A DNA stretch of 64,000 nucleotides from Agrobacterium sp. AGB01 (GTDB lineage Bacteria; Pseudomonadota; Alphaproteobacteria; Rhizobiales; Rhizobiaceae). Below, piece after piece: positions 35,536 to 45,301 of the stretch. The stretch covers positions 496,001-560,000 of the forward strand of contig NZ_JACVAB010000001.1 of the NCBI RefSeq assembly GCF_014851585.1, in the 5' to 3' direction. Below the pieces are notes generated by a model, which saw nothing but the letters and a program-made list of their open reading frames with translations, did not search any database and was not told the origin of the DNA. A program made the position numbers and the translations under genes. Each line of letters begins with the position of its first letter. Positions within the stretch are counted from its first letter, which is position 1.

Positions 35536-35981
35536 AAAGTACTCTGCGCATTTCGCTCAAATCCGGCGAGAAAATCTTTATTAACGGGGCGGTGTTGCGT
35601 GTTGACCGCAAGGTTGCACTCGAATTCCTGAATGATGTTACCTTCCTTCTCGAGAACCATGTTCTCCAGCCAGAGCAGGCGACAACTCCACTGCGTCAGC
35701 TCTACTTCATCGCCCAGATGATGCTCATCAACCCGGAAGGCCGTGAACAGTCCACGACCATGTTCCGCAAGTCGGTGACGATGCTGCTGTCATGCTTCCA
35801 GAACGACGAAATTCTGGCCGAGCTGAAGCGTATTGATGCGCTGGTTGCAACGGGCAAGGCGTTTGATGCTCTCAAGGCTATCCGTTCCATGTATGCGACT
35901 GAAGAGCAGATCTTGAGCAACCAGGAAATGACGCCAGCGACTATCGAACATATTCGCAAGGAGATTGCACCATGGCGGTAG
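35532..35981 (+). CDS. flbT: flagellar biosynthesis repressor FlbT
   Basis: A 149-residue protein beginning [20 protein letters not shown], with [16 protein letters not shown] and [16 protein letters not shown], clear FlbT signatures. In Caulobacter FlbT acts on the flagellin mRNA leader to reduce its stability or translation when the hook is not finished; in other alphaproteobacteria it can be positive. The paired leader blocks of flaA and flaB here are candidate targets. Overlaps flaF by 4 and flgD by 10 bases. Confidence 0.92.
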   Translation: MKSTLRISLKSGEKIFINGAVLRVDRKVALEFLNDVTFLLENHVLQPEQATTPLRQLYFIAQMMLINPEGREQSTTMFRKSVTMLLSCFQNDEILAELKRIDALVATGKAFDALKAIRSMYATEEQILSNQEMTPATIEHIRKEIAPWR

Positions 35982-36454
35982 ATATTGTCGGCTCCACAGC
36001 TGCATCAAACCCTTGGGCAAATGCAGGTTCCGACACCTCGGCAAGCGACAAGGCGTCGCTGAATTATGACAGTTTTCTGAAGCTCCTCATCGCACAGATG
36101 AAGAATCAGGATCCGACAGAACCGATGGATGCCAGCCAGCAGATGTCTCAGCTGGCAAGCTTCTCGCAGGTCGAGCAGTCGATCAAGACGAATACGCACC
36201 TCAAGAGCATGCTGCAGGCTGAAGCCCTGACGCGCTCGACAGATCTTATCGGCAAACATATCACCAGCGCCGATGACAAGACCTCGGGTATCGTCAAGGA
36301 AGTCGAAATCTATTCCGACGGCATTATCGCCATCACGGAAGAGGGCAAGGGCATCCTGCTGCAGGTTGGCGTGAAATTCGGTGAGAAAAGTGGGACTTCC
36401 ACATCGGACACCACAGATTCCACCTCGGATTCGAGCAGCGAATCTGATACCTAA
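35972..36454 (+). CDS. flgD: flagellar hook cap/assembly protein FlgD
   Basis: A 160-residue FlgD. The family signature [20 protein letters not shown] with [20 protein letters not shown] is at about 30-75. It is short compared with enterobacterial FlgD (about 230), having only a reduced region after residue 100 instead of the Ig/tudor domains, and ends in a Ser/Thr/Asp-rich tail. The ATG at 35972 has AAGGAG inside the end of flbT. It caps the growing hook during FlgE assembly. Confidence 0.93.
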   Translation: MAVDIVGSTAASNPWANAGSDTSASDKASLNYDSFLKLLIAQMKNQDPTEPMDASQQMSQLASFSQVEQSIKTNTHLKSMLQAEALTRSTDLIGKHITSADDKTSGIVKEVEIYSDGIIAITEEGKGILLQVGVKFGEKSGTSTSDTTDSTSDSSSESDT

Positions 36455-36484
36455 GGTCAACAATTGTTGTTCTGAGGTTTTGCA

Positions 36485-36751
36485 ATGAACGAGGCGGATG
36501 CGCTTGATATCATGCGGGCAGCCGTTTGGACCATTCTGGTCGCATCCGGTCCTTGCGTCATTGCGGGCATGGTGGTGGGGGTAACGATTGCCTTCATTCA
36601 GGCCCTTACCCAGGTCCAGGAAATGACCCTGACCTTCGTTCCTAAAATCGTTGCTATCATGGTGACGATTGGAATTGCGGCGCCTTTTATTGGCGCCCAG
36701 ATTTCCCTTTTTACAAATCTCGTCTTTTCTCGGGTGCAAACCGGGTTCTGA
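36485..36751 (+). CDS. fliQ: flagellar export gate protein FliQ
   Basis: An 88-residue inner-membrane protein with two hydrophobic helices (about 16-40 and 55-78). Between them is FIQALTQVQEMTLTFVPKI, the defining FliQ sequence. Part of the FliP-FliQ-FliR core of the type III export gate. Confidence 0.96.
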   Translation: MNEADALDIMRAAVWTILVASGPCVIAGMVVGVTIAFIQALTQVQEMTLTFVPKIVAIMVTIGIAAPFIGAQISLFTNLVFSRVQTGF

Positions 36752-36872
36752 ATTTTGTTGCAGGAATGCGCGGTTACCATTTTCGCGCAAGCTTCGGTCG
36801 CTAGTGATGGTGTGAAACCATGCGGCGGCCCTTATCGGTCGCCCCTTCTCATGAAGAGACAGGACGTTATCG

Positions 36873-38960
36873 ATGGCGCAACCACCTGCAATATCAATAC
36901 CGAAGGTCACTCCCAGCACGCGTGATGTTGGATTTGCCCTTGGTATCGTTGCAATTCTTTGCATTCTCTTTTTGCCGATCCCGGTTATTCTGGTGGATAT
37001 GGGGCTGGCGTTTTCCATTGCGCTGTCCGTTCTGATCCTGATGGTATCCCTGTGGATCCAACGCCCTCTCGACTTCTCGTCGTTTCCGACAATCCTGCTG
37101 ATTGCGACCATGGTGCGCTTGGCACTGAACGTGGCCACGACGCGTGTTATTCTCTCGCATGGTCACCAGGGACATGACGCCGCTGGTAGCGTGATTGCAG
37201 GCTTTTCCAGCCTCATCATGTCCGGCGACTTCGTTATCGGTCTGATCGTCTTCCTTATCCTGATCACAGTGAACTTTATCGTTATCACCAAGGGTGCGAC
37301 GCGTATCGCGGAAGTGGGCGCGCGCTTCACCCTCGACGCGATCCCGGGCAAGCAGATGTCGATCGACGCTGACCTCTCTGCCGGTATTATCGATGAAAAG
37401 GAAGCTCAGCTTCGCCGCAAAGAGCTTGAAGCTGAAAGCTCGTTCTTCGGCTCCATGGATGGTGCGTCCAAATTCGTGCGTGGTGACGCCGTCGCCGGCC
37501 TCATCATCACCGCCATCAATATCTTCGGCGGCATCATCATCGGTTATTTCCGTCACGGCATGGAAATCGGCGAAGCTGCTGACGTTTTCGTAAAGCTGTC
37601 GGTTGGTGACGGTATCGTTACCCAGATCCCGGCTCTTATCGTATCTCTGGCTGCTGGTCTTCTCGTGTCGCGTGGCGGTATGTCCGGCACCACCGATAAA
37701 ACAGTTGTCGATCAGTTGAGCGCCTACCCGCGTGCGCTGTTCGTTGCATCCCTTCTGATGGGACTGCTTGCTGTTATGCCTGGCCTGCCTTTCCTGCCTT
37801 TTATGGCGCTCTGTGGCGTCATGGCCTTCGGTGCCTGGTACATTCCAAAGCAGGTCGAGGCGATGAACCTCGTGCGCCGCGAAGAGGAAGAAAAGAAGGT
37901 TATCCAGAGTAAGGAAGCCGAGAAGGACTCCGTCAAGCTGGTGCTTAAAACCGCAGAAATCGAACTTGCCCTTGGCAAGCAGGTTTCGACACGCTTGCTG
38001 GGTGCCCATCAGGAGCTGGCGTTCCGCGTTGGCAAGATGCGCAAGAAATTCGCCAGCCAGTATGGTTTTGTGGTGCCCGAGATCAAGGTGTCCGACGACA
38101 TCATGATCCCCGAAAAATCGTACCAAATTCGTATTCATGGAACGACGATTGCCTCCAGCTCACTGCGTGTCGGCGACGTTCTTGTCGTGACCGGTTCCGG
38201 CCGCAAGCCAACCATTCCAGGCGACGACATTCGCGAACCGGCTTTTGGCATGCCGGCTGTCTCTATCCTCGAAGCGTTTGCTGACGACCTGCGTCGCGAA
38301 GGTTTCCACCCGATTGATAACGTCTCGGTGGTTCTGACCCACCTGAGCGAAGTCATTCGCAACAACCTGCCGCAGCTTCTTTCCTATAAGGACGTGAAGG
38401 TGCTGATCGATCGTCTTGATCCGGAATACAAGAAGCTAGCAGATGAAATCTGCTCCTCGCACATGTCCTATTCCGGCCTTCAGGCTGTTCTCAAGCTGCT
38501 GTTGGCTGAGCGTGTGTCCATTCGTAACTTGCACCTCATTCTAGAAGCCGTTGCAGAACTTGCACCGCATGTTCGCAAGACGGAACAGATCGTTGAGCAT
38601 GTTCGTATCCGCATTGCCCAGCAGCTCTGTGGTGACCTTGCCGACAACGGCGTCCTGCGTGTTCTCCGCCTTGGCAACAAATGGGACATGATTTTCCATC
38701 AGGCACTGAAGCGTGATGGAAAGGGCGAAATTGTCGAATTCGACATCGATCCGCGCCATCTGGAAGAGTTCAGTGAGCAGGCATCGAAAGTTATCCGTGA
38801 ATTCATGGACAGGGGCCTACCTTTTGTTCTTGTCACGTCGCCTGAAACACGGTCCTATGTGCGCATGATTATCGAGCGACTCTTCGCCACCTTGCCTGTG
38901 CTGTCGCATGTTGAACTGGCCAAGGGGCTTGAGATCAAAATTCTAGGCGCTATTTCATGA
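36873..38960 (+). CDS. flhA: flagellar export gate protein FlhA
   Basis: A 695-residue protein. The N-terminal half has eight hydrophobic helices with the conserved [20 protein letters not shown], the cytoplasmic loop [20 protein letters not shown] and [18 protein letters not shown]; the C-terminal half (from about 340) is the cytoplasmic substrate-docking ring with [12 protein letters not shown]-like and [20 protein letters not shown] stretches. It overlaps fliR by 4 bases. Rotational export is driven by the proton motive force through this gate. Confidence 0.97.
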   Translation: MAQPPAISIPKVTPSTRDVGFALGIVAILCILFLPIPVILVDMGLAFSIALSVLILMVSLWIQRPLDFSSFPTILLIATMVRLALNVATTRVILSHGHQGHDAAGSVIAGFSSLIMSGDFVIGLIVFLILITVNFIVITKGATRIAEVGARFTLDAIPGKQMSIDADLSAGIIDEKEAQLRRKELEAESSFFGSMDGASKFVRGDAVAGLIITAINIFGGIIIGYFRHGMEIGEAADVFVKLSVGDGIVTQIPALIVSLAAGLLVSRGGMSGTTDKTVVDQLSAYPRALFVASLLMGLLAVMPGLPFLPFMALCGVMAFGAWYIPKQVEAMNLVRREEEEKKVIQSKEAEKDSVKLVLKTAEIELALGKQVSTRLLGAHQELAFRVGKMRKKFASQYGFVVPEIKVSDDIMIPEKSYQIRIHGTTIASSSLRVGDVLVVTGSGRKPTIPGDDIREPAFGMPAVSILEAFADDLRREGFHPIDNVSVVLTHLSEVIRNNLPQLLSYKDVKVLIDRLDPEYKKLADEICSSHMSYSGLQAVLKLLLAERVSIRNLHLILEAVAELAPHVRKTEQIVEHVRIRIAQQLCGDLADNGVLRVLRLGNKWDMIFHQALKRDGKGEIVEFDIDPRHLEEFSEQASKVIREFMDRGLPFVLVTSPETRSYVRMIIERLFATLPVLSHVELAKGLEIKILGAIS

Positions 38961-39712
38961 TAACCGACCCGCAAGGGACAATATTGGCATTGTTCCTTGC
39001 ATTTTGCCGCATCGGTGGTTGCTTCATGACCATGCCGGGCTTCTCAAGTGCCCGGCTCAACATGACGATCAGACTGCTTTTGTCCGCTGCGGTATCCATG
39101 GCTTTGACGCCGATCCTGTGGGATTCAGTCTATCCCAAAGTATCGGGCGCGACACCCGGCGCCATCGTTGCGCTGATCTTTTCAGAAACCATTATTGGCG
39201 CCGTCTACGGCATGATTGCCAGACTATATGTCCTCGGCTTGCAATTTACCGGCGCTATTGTCGGTAACGCCATCGGCTTCAACGCGCCGGGCGGTGCGGA
39301 CGTTCTGGAAGATAGCCAGGAAAGTCAGTTGACCAACATGATCGTCTTTGGTGGCCTGCTGATGCTGTTCATCTTCGACTTTCATCATGTGGTTCTGAAA
39401 GCGGTTATCGATTCCTACAGCTCAACGCCCGTCGGTTTTGTGCTGGATTCGCAAAAAACACTGATCACCATGACCGATACCTTACGCGCGACCACCAATG
39501 TCATGTTGCGTCTGGCAAGCCCGTTTTTGATCTATGGACTGATGTTCAACGTCGCGGTTGGTTTGATCAACAAGCTGGCGCCGCAGGTTCCTGTCTACTT
39601 CATTTCCACCCCCTATTTGCTGATGGGTGGTCTGTTCATGCTTTATCTTTCCATCGCAGCGCTGATTCGACAGTTCGCGGATGGGTTCGGACCGATATTC
39701 TTCGGTTACTGA
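38957..39712 (+). CDS. fliR: flagellar export gate protein FliR
   Basis: A 251-residue polytopic protein with about six helices, opening [20 protein letters not shown] and containing [20 protein letters not shown] and [20 protein letters not shown], typical of FliR. Overlaps flhA by 4 bases. Completes the FliQ-FlhA-FliR gate set. Confidence 0.96.
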   Translation: MITDPQGTILALFLAFCRIGGCFMTMPGFSSARLNMTIRLLLSAAVSMALTPILWDSVYPKVSGATPGAIVALIFSETIIGAVYGMIARLYVLGLQFTGAIVGNAIGFNAPGGADVLEDSQESQLTNMIVFGGLLMLFIFDFHHVVLKAVIDSYSSTPVGFVLDSQKTLITMTDTLRATTNVMLRLASPFLIYGLMFNVAVGLINKLAPQVPVYFISTPYLLMGGLFMLYLSIAALIRQFADGFGPIFFGY

Positions 39713-39766
39713 ATGATGTGTTCGGCAAGTGGTCTTCGTAAAGGCCCGCCGTGAAGGAGAAGCGCC

Positions 39767-40186
39767 ATGGCGCAGGATAAACGCTCCCGCAAGCTCAAAC
39801 GGCTTGTCACAGTTCAACGCCATATGGAAAAAATGGCGGAAGTGACGCTTGCCGATACCACCCGCCAGCGTGCGGAAGTGACAGATTCCATGGACAGTAT
39901 TCTCGGCGCCTTAAGCTCTATGGACCCGGTGCATCACCAGTTCTCAAAAATGTATTCGGAACGTTTCGGGCGTCTTACCGTCAAGGACCGGCAGTTGGCC
40001 GGCGCGCAGCAATTGCAGGAAATGGCTGTTCTCAAAGAGAAAACCAAAGGCGACCGCCTGCAGGACAAAATGTACGAAGCGCGTGATGATGAAGATCGCG
40101 AAACCGATGACAATGCAATTTATGATCTATTGGAAATCATGAATGCGACACCAGCACCAGCCTCCAGCAAGGTTCGCGATACATAG
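39767..40186 (+). CDS. FliJ-like coiled-coil protein (probable)
   Basis: A 139-residue charged protein that looks wholly helical up to about residue 115: SRKLKRLVTVQRHMEKMAEV at the start, KDRQLAGAQQLQEMAVLKEK later. Size, charge, a basic N-terminal helix and the two-helix coiled-coil layout fit FliJ, the stalk of the export ATPase, which is hard to find by sequence in rhizobia. GAAGGAGA precedes the ATG. It lies between fliR and flgJ, so a flagellar role is very likely; the FliJ identity is inference. Confidence 0.5.
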   Translation: MAQDKRSRKLKRLVTVQRHMEKMAEVTLADTTRQRAEVTDSMDSILGALSSMDPVHHQFSKMYSERFGRLTVKDRQLAGAQQLQEMAVLKEKTKGDRLQDKMYEARDDEDRETDDNAIYDLLEIMNATPAPASSKVRDT

Positions 40187-40294
40187 TCGTCGCCACATCA
40201 TACATCGCCCTTTAGTGGTGGTGAATATTCGTGATTGATGAAATGCAGATGTGGTGGGTCAAAACCTGCTGCATTCCTTTCAGGAGGTAATTGC

Positions 40295-40864
40295 GTGGCG
40301 ATATCGATTGTTAGCGACCTTGTCATGGACGTTGTCCGTGCAGCCGATCCAACGGACGTGCAGGTTGCGCAGGATAAGCTCAAGGCAAACAAGGCGGCGT
40401 TTGCAGCATCCAGCCTTGCGGATGCGGGTAAGGGGTTCGATGCCGCTGTCGGCGTTTTGAACGATGCCGCATCCAAAGCCGGATTGGGAGACACCAATCT
40501 GCGCGCTGAGCGTAAAGAAATTCCGGAAACCTTCCGTCAGTTTGAAGCATCCGTGCTGCGGACGTTCATCGGCTCCATGCTCCCGCAGGAGAGCGAGGAA
40601 GTCTATGGCAAGGGTAACGCTGGCGAAATCTGGAAAGGTATGCTGGCCGAGCAGTTGGCCAACAGTATGACTGAGAACGGCGGCATCGGTATTGCTGAGC
40701 AGGTCTACAAGGACACGCTGCGCAAGGCTGAAAGCCAGGGCTTCGAAAGTGTCTCCTCCGTCGAAGACAAGGATAACAATGCGGCCCTGCGTATGGTTGC
40801 AGAGTTCGAACGCAAGATTCTCGGTGTATCCAGTGACATGAACGACGAGGCTAGAAATGTATAA
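40295..40864 (+). CDS. flgJ: FlgJ-type rod-binding protein without hydrolase domain
   Basis: A 189-residue protein with the FlgJ N-terminal rod-binding domain at about 80-150: FRQFEASVLRTFIGSMLPQE, then NAGEIWKGMLAEQLANSMTE and GIGIAEQVY. The muramidase domain found in enterobacterial FlgJ is missing; the SLT protein encoded at 29647 may serve instead. The start is a GTG at 40295 with AGGAGG seven bases before it. It overlaps the next gene by 8 bases. Confidence 0.88.
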   Translation: MAISIVSDLVMDVVRAADPTDVQVAQDKLKANKAAFAASSLADAGKGFDAAVGVLNDAASKAGLGDTNLRAERKEIPETFRQFEASVLRTFIGSMLPQESEEVYGKGNAGEIWKGMLAEQLANSMTENGGIGIAEQVYKDTLRKAESQGFESVSSVEDKDNNAALRMVAEFERKILGVSSDMNDEARNV

Positions 40865-41249
40865 TCATAACGGAACAGAAGTCATGGAAGCAGTGTCGAA
40901 CGATCATCGTATTCAGTCGGTTCTCGGACGTCTGGAAACGATCATTGATAATGAAAACGAAAAAATTGGCAAAGACCCGAAATTCGATCTGAAGGTCTCC
41001 AACGCGCACAAAAGCCGTTGCCTGTATGAACTGACCATGCTGTTCCGTGATACACCGCATGAAGAAATTGCCGCCGGTTACATCAACCAGGTTCGCGGCA
41101 TCAAGGAAAAGCTGGCAACGAATGCCCGCCGCGTTGAGGCACATCTCAATGCCGTGCGTGCGGTTGCCGACCTGCTGAAAAACGCCATCCGCGAGGCTGA
41201 CACCGACGGCACTTACTCGCAGGAACAATTTCTTTACGGCGCTACCTGA
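40857..41249 (+). CDS. FlgN-like export chaperone (probable)
   Basis: A 130-residue helical protein: VLGRLETIIDNENEKIGK, then SNAHKSRCLYELTMLFRD and ARRVEAHLNAVRAVADLLKN. The pattern of an N-terminal E-rich helix, an SRxLYEL turn and a long C-terminal helix fits FlgN, the chaperone of FlgK and FlgL. GAGG lies six bases before the ATG at 40857; an ATG at 40884 is possible. It shares bases with both neighbours. Confidence 0.6.
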   Translation: MYNHNGTEVMEAVSNDHRIQSVLGRLETIIDNENEKIGKDPKFDLKVSNAHKSRCLYELTMLFRDTPHEEIAAGYINQVRGIKEKLATNARRVEAHLNAVRAVADLLKNAIREADTDGTYSQEQFLYGAT

Positions 41250-41791
41250 TGTTAAAACTTCTCCTTACCGGCGTATGGGTTTGCGCAATCACGCTCGGCG
41301 CAGTGTATTTTTCCGTGCAGATGGCAATGCCACCGGCGCCGGTCAGCGAGGAGGAGGCCCGCAAGGCGTCGCTGGCTTTGGTCAAGGGAGAGCAGATTAC
41401 AGTCCCTGTCATCAGTGAAGGGGCTGTAAATGGTTATTTCCTCACGCTGATATCGTTGAATGTCGACAAGGCAAAGGTCAACCTGATCGAAGGACCAAAA
41501 ACAGAACTGATGACCGACGAGTTGATCACGCTTTTGGCTGGTTCCAACATGATCAACATTGCCAATGTTTCGACCTTTGATGCGGATGAGTTCAAGAAAC
41601 GCATTCGCGAAGGGCTAAACAAGAAGCTCGGTGATGATGTCGTGCAGGAAGTACTGATCGAAAAACTCGATTATCTTTCCAAGGCAGACATTCGCGCCCA
41701 GCAGGGTGGTGGTGAACCGCACTCTGTCAAAATCGTTGAAGGTGAAAAGGTCGATGCGGCTCCCGCAGCCGAAGCAGCACCCTCACATTAA
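41249..41791 (+). CDS. FliL-like membrane-anchored flagellar protein (probable)
   Basis: A 180-residue protein with one N-terminal anchor (residues 5-25) and a periplasmic domain. The segment VNGYFLTLISLNVDKAKVNL and then FKKRIREGLNKKLGDDVVQEVLIEKLDYLS resembles the FliL fold, which supports stator function; the second stretch is quoted here only by its ends, at about residues 113-142. The tail is Ala/Pro-rich. Its start overlaps the previous stop (TGATG). Rhizobial clusters usually carry another fliL elsewhere, so this would be a second copy. Confidence 0.5.
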   Translation: MLKLLLTGVWVCAITLGAVYFSVQMAMPPAPVSEEEARKASLALVKGEQITVPVISEGAVNGYFLTLISLNVDKAKVNLIEGPKTELMTDELITLLAGSNMINIANVSTFDADEFKKRIREGLNKKLGDDVVQEVLIEKLDYLSKADIRAQQGGGEPHSVKIVEGEKVDAAPAAEAAPSH

Positions 41792-41820
41792 GTCAGGAAA
41801 GTTCGTCCTGACACCAATCA

Positions 41821-41846
41821 AAGGGCCGCTATTGCGGCCCTTGTTG
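41821..41846 (+). terminator. terminator at the end of the flagellar block
   Basis: AAGGGCCGC / GCGGCCCTT, a perfect 9-bp stem with a 4-base loop, followed by GTTGTT. It marks the end of the long plus-strand flagellar series. Confidence 0.82.
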
Positions 41847-41998
41847 TTCGTGCATTTTTGAAATGATTAATATTCTCTTAAAAAAATGCTTCATATTCGA
41901 AAACGCTATTTGAAAGTAAATTCAATTCTGTCAAATAATATGCCTGAACAGCGAAGATGCTGTTTAAGAGGAACTGCTAGCGCAGGACGGGTGTGGGT

Positions 41999-42205
41999 GT
42001 GAGTAAGTTTTCTGGATTTTCTTTTTCTGCATTTGAATCACCCGAAAAAACGACGCCTCTGGCGCATCGCGTTGACGTAAACCGTGCACGCAATATGCAA
42101 GCCGGCAAGACCTCGCAGGTTCACTATTCCCCTGACCGGGAACCGGTACCGGAGGTGTTTTCGCGCCTTGGGTTTGAATGGCTTTATCGCATCATTCGCC
42201 ATTGA
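41999..42205 (+). pseudogene. small ORF with a WecG/TagA-like C-terminal end (possible gene remnant)
   Basis: A 68-codon frame from a GTG at 41999 with GGACGGG upstream. Its last residues, PEVFSRLGFEWLYRIIR, match the end motif of GT26 glycosyltransferases of the WecG/TagA/CpsF family (pattern RLGLEWLYRL). In that family a basic tail follows; here a stop comes after IIRH, while the next frame continues ETRRRKPIRDF, as if shifted. The first 45 residues do not resemble the family. It may be a decayed glycosyltransferase or a real small protein. Confidence 0.4.
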
Positions 42206-42355
42206 AACGCGCCGCCGGAAACCGATCCGGGATTTTGCGCCGACAACCGCCCATATTGGCCTTTGTTAACTGTTTATTTGCCTTGTTGATTTAGGTTTCA
42301 TTAATATTACGGGGGCTCCAGCCAGTTCCGACCCGGAATATTGAGGTGGCTTGAC

Positions 42356-44182
42356 GTGGCAGATCACGCGCAAAATATTGAACATTCGCATTTGTCGGAT
42401 CGATCTGGTGTGCCAGCACAAATGCGCGGTGAAGCAAGTGTCGTGGCGCGGTCCTCGACGGGTTGGTTGAGCGCCGTTTTCAAGAAAAACCCTTATCGAT
42501 TCGCAGTCAGCTGCACTGTACTTTTTACGCTGGCTGGTGTCGCACTTGGCCTGGTGGTTACGCCGTCATCTGAGCCCGAAAAGCTGACGCAGATCCGTAT
42601 CCAGTTCAATATCGCTTCAACACAGCAGTCTGATTCCAAGACATTGATGACGGTGGCACAAAATGCCGTCCTGTCCGATGAGGGAAGGGCCGAGCTCGCA
42701 CAACAGATCATCAATGATGGCCTGGTCCTGACATCCGCTCATGAGGCGACATGGTGGGGCCTGTTTGGTGAAGTGGTGCTCGGCAAGGTGCCAACGCCAT
42801 CGGATCCTGTTCTGCGGGCCAGACATGATATGCGCGGACGTATTTCTCTGTCGCAAGCTACTGATGGCAGTGCAATTTTTGTAACGACCTACGCCGAGAC
42901 ATCGGGTGCAAGCGCGCGGTTTGCGCAACATGCCGCCAACCGCATCGTAACTCATATCAATGCCAGCGCGACTGGTTCTGTTCAGGGACATAACGACAGC
43001 AACCGTGCACTGTTTGAAAACGCGGAAGCGGCCGTTACCGGTTTTCAGGTCCGGCATGGCAACGACGCCATGGCAAAGATGGAAGCTGCGACACAGAATC
43101 TGGCGCTTGTGTCAGGCTCAGTGGCTGACCTGGAATCCCGTCTGGCGGACGTGACCCACAAGCTGTCAAATCTGACGCTGTTGCAGGGCGACAAGGCGCT
43201 GGCCCGTGAAATTCCAGATGATACGACGTTTCTTCCGCTCCAGGATGCTGTTCGGCAATATGTCGCCGCGTCCAAAGCGCTCGCTCAACTGTCTGTGCAA
43301 TATGGCCCGAAACATCCGCACGTCATTGCGGCAACGCAGACCCAGCAGGAAACAAAGGCAAATGCTGCCCGTGCATTGAAAAACATCACCAGCGAGCTGA
43401 AACAGCAGGAGCAGGCGGCCAAGACAGAGCTTGCACAAGCCAGAAACAGACAGCGGGCGCTTGAACAGGAATTGGCGGTTTTTGGCGATGCACCTGCGGA
43501 GCTAAAAAAGCTGGAAGCAGAGCTGTCGCAAGCCCGTGAGACCTATTTCAACGGATTGACTGATAGTGACCCCAAATCGACACAGGCCTCTGCTCCATTT
43601 GCTGTCGCAAACGCACCGCTTGCGGTCAATATTCCGGCTGGTTTCCGCCAGATGATTTCAATGGCGGTGATTGGTGGTGGCTGCGGTCTTGGCCTTGGCG
43701 TTTTGACACTTGTTGCCTTGTACATCCGTTTCCGCAAGCGCGAGGCGTCAATACCTAGACACGAGTCCGCCAACGGTCCAAACATTGGCTTTTATACGGA
43801 TACGCCGCAGCCGGATGCCATTTTCCCGCAGCCGGAAAGCGATGACGCTCTGGATTATGCTGAAGAGGACTTTGCAACCCCTGAAACGGCTGGTGCCTAT
43901 GATCTGGCCTACGACATCGCAGCGAATGACATTCCGCTCGATCAACGTGTCCGCGAAGTGTTGATGCGCAGAAGTATCAAGGCATCACCACAAGACATCG
44001 CTGATCTGCCGCCTGTGCTGGCAGCTGCCATGCAGGGCGATTTTGAAGTGCAGTTCTACAACAAACCGGCTTTCAGCCAGCCAGTCTATCACGAGCCTGA
44101 TGAAGTGGTGGAGGTCCGCCGCGACATCGCCGCCCTCCGTCAACGTTTGCACGATTACGCGAACCGCAGGGCGGTATCCTGA
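42356..44182 (+). CDS. GumC/Wzz-like polysaccharide chain-length protein without kinase domain
   Basis: A 608-residue inner-membrane protein. Helix 1 is near residues 45-65 and helix 2 near 425-450. The periplasmic part between them is largely coiled coil (about 200-260 and 300-390, with SVQYGPKHPHVIAATQTQQE, the common GumC/Wzc motif). The cytoplasmic tail (about 455-608) is acidic, has no Walker motifs and no tyrosine cluster, and does not resemble a kinase. The GTG at 42356 has GAGGTGG six bases upstream; a TTG at 42341 is the alternative. No other polysaccharide gene is next to it except the possible glycosyltransferase remnant. It could pair with a kinase encoded elsewhere. Confidence 0.8.
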   Translation: MADHAQNIEHSHLSDRSGVPAQMRGEASVVARSSTGWLSAVFKKNPYRFAVSCTVLFTLAGVALGLVVTPSSEPEKLTQIRIQFNIASTQQSDSKTLMTVAQNAVLSDEGRAELAQQIINDGLVLTSAHEATWWGLFGEVVLGKVPTPSDPVLRARHDMRGRISLSQATDGSAIFVTTYAETSGASARFAQHAANRIVTHINASATGSVQGHNDSNRALFENAEAAVTGFQVRHGNDAMAKMEAATQNLALVSGSVADLESRLADVTHKLSNLTLLQGDKALAREIPDDTTFLPLQDAVRQYVAASKALAQLSVQYGPKHPHVIAATQTQQETKANAARALKNITSELKQQEQAAKTELAQARNRQRALEQELAVFGDAPAELKKLEAELSQARETYFNGLTDSDPKSTQASAPFAVANAPLAVNIPAGFRQMISMAVIGGGCGLGLGVLTLVALYIRFRKREASIPRHESANGPNIGFYTDTPQPDAIFPQPESDDALDYAEEDFATPETAGAYDLAYDIAANDIPLDQRVREVLMRRSIKASPQDIADLPPVLAAAMQGDFEVQFYNKPAFSQPVYHEPDEVVEVRRDIAALRQRLHDYANRRAVS

Positions 44183-44333
44183 GCCTGAGATTATTGTCGC
44201 TTCTGTCGCAGCCTTTTTTGCTTGCAATCGATATCATTCAGCAGCATTAGGGGCGAAACTCACCCGGCTACCCGGTGTGATAGGGTAAGCCGTGCCGGTG
44301 TTCTGCTGGCAGGCTGTTATTGGAGGCAGACGC

Positions 44334-45233
44334 ATGGTTCAGGTTATTGACGGCAAAGCGAAAGCGGTATCGGTAACGGAGGCAGTTCGTGTTGCTGCTG
44401 AGACGCTGGAAAAGACCGCTGGCGTAAAGCCGGGCCTAGCCGTCATCATCGTTGGCGACGATCCCGCCAGCCATGCCTATGTTGGTTCCAAGAGCAGAAT
44501 GGCCAAGCAGTGCGGTTTTAACTCCGTGCAGCACACATTGCCGCTGGAAACCGGACAGGCTGAGCTTGAGGCACTGGTCGCATCCTTGAATGACGACCCT
44601 TCTATCCACGGGATCCTCGTGCAGTTGCCGCTTCCAAAACACCTTGATTCCGAGCCGGTCATTCAGATGATCCTGCCGGAAAAGGATGTCGACGGCTTGA
44701 GCGTCGTCAATGCAGGTAAGCTCGCCACTGGTGATCTGGCTTCGGGCCTGATCTCCTGCACACCGGCTGGCGCCATGCTTCTGGTCAAGGATATCAATGG
44801 CGAAGACCTGTCAGGTTTGAATGCCGTTGTCATTGGCCGTTCCAATCTGTTTGGAAAACCGATGGGACAACTTTTGCTGAACGCAAACGCGACTGTCACC
44901 ATGGCACATTCACGCACCAAGGATCTTGCGGCCGTGTGCCGTAACGCAGATATTCTGGTGGCCGCCGTTGGTCGTCCGCAAATGGTCAAGGCTGATTGGG
45001 TCAAAGCTGGCGCAACGGTGATCGATGTCGGTATCAACCGGATTGACGCGCCGGAAAAAGGCGAGGGCAAAACCCGCTTGGTCGGCGATGTTGCGTTTGA
45101 AGAAGCAAGTCAGGTTGCTGGTGCAATTACGCCAGTTCCCGGCGGCGTTGGCCCGATGACAATTGCCATGCTGATGGCAAACACAGTGATCACCGCCTAC
45201 AGAAAATGCGGAAAGGCTGCGCCGACATTCTAA
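44334..45233 (+). CDS. folD: methylenetetrahydrofolate dehydrogenase/cyclohydrolase FolD
   Basis: A 299-residue cytosolic bifunctional enzyme of one-carbon metabolism. Signatures: [20 protein letters not shown] with the catalytic Lys, VQLPLPKHL, the second conserved block [15 protein letters not shown] of the NADP-binding domain, and [18 protein letters not shown] near the end. TTGGAGG precedes the ATG at 44334; the frame opens 14 codons earlier without a site. It is convergent with aglR. Confidence 0.97.
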   Translation: MVQVIDGKAKAVSVTEAVRVAAETLEKTAGVKPGLAVIIVGDDPASHAYVGSKSRMAKQCGFNSVQHTLPLETGQAELEALVASLNDDPSIHGILVQLPLPKHLDSEPVIQMILPEKDVDGLSVVNAGKLATGDLASGLISCTPAGAMLLVKDINGEDLSGLNAVVIGRSNLFGKPMGQLLLNANATVTMAHSRTKDLAAVCRNADILVAAVGRPQMVKADWVKAGATVIDVGINRIDAPEKGEGKTRLVGDVAFEEASQVAGAITPVPGGVGPMTIAMLMANTVITAYRKCGKAAPTF

Positions 45234-45256
45234 CGCGCTTTGACTTAAGCGTAGAA

Positions 45257-45288
45257 GCACGCTGCAACCGTTGACAAATGCAGCGTGC
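45257..45288. terminator. bidirectional hairpin between folD and aglR
   Basis: GCACGCTGCA and TGCAGCGTGC form a perfect 10-bp stem with a 12-base loop between convergent genes. There is no strong T run on either side. Confidence 0.65.
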
Positions 45289-45301
45289 CTGAACCGCCGG
45301 A

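Noticed and set aside
36807-36821. ATGGT-GTGAA-ACCAT hairpin before flhA
   Set aside because: Only a 5-bp stem with no T run or conservation evidence; too weak to call.
36894-38138. 414-residue open frame on the minus strand
   Set aside because: Antisense to flhA; the sequence is His/Asp/Asn-rich as expected of a shadow frame.
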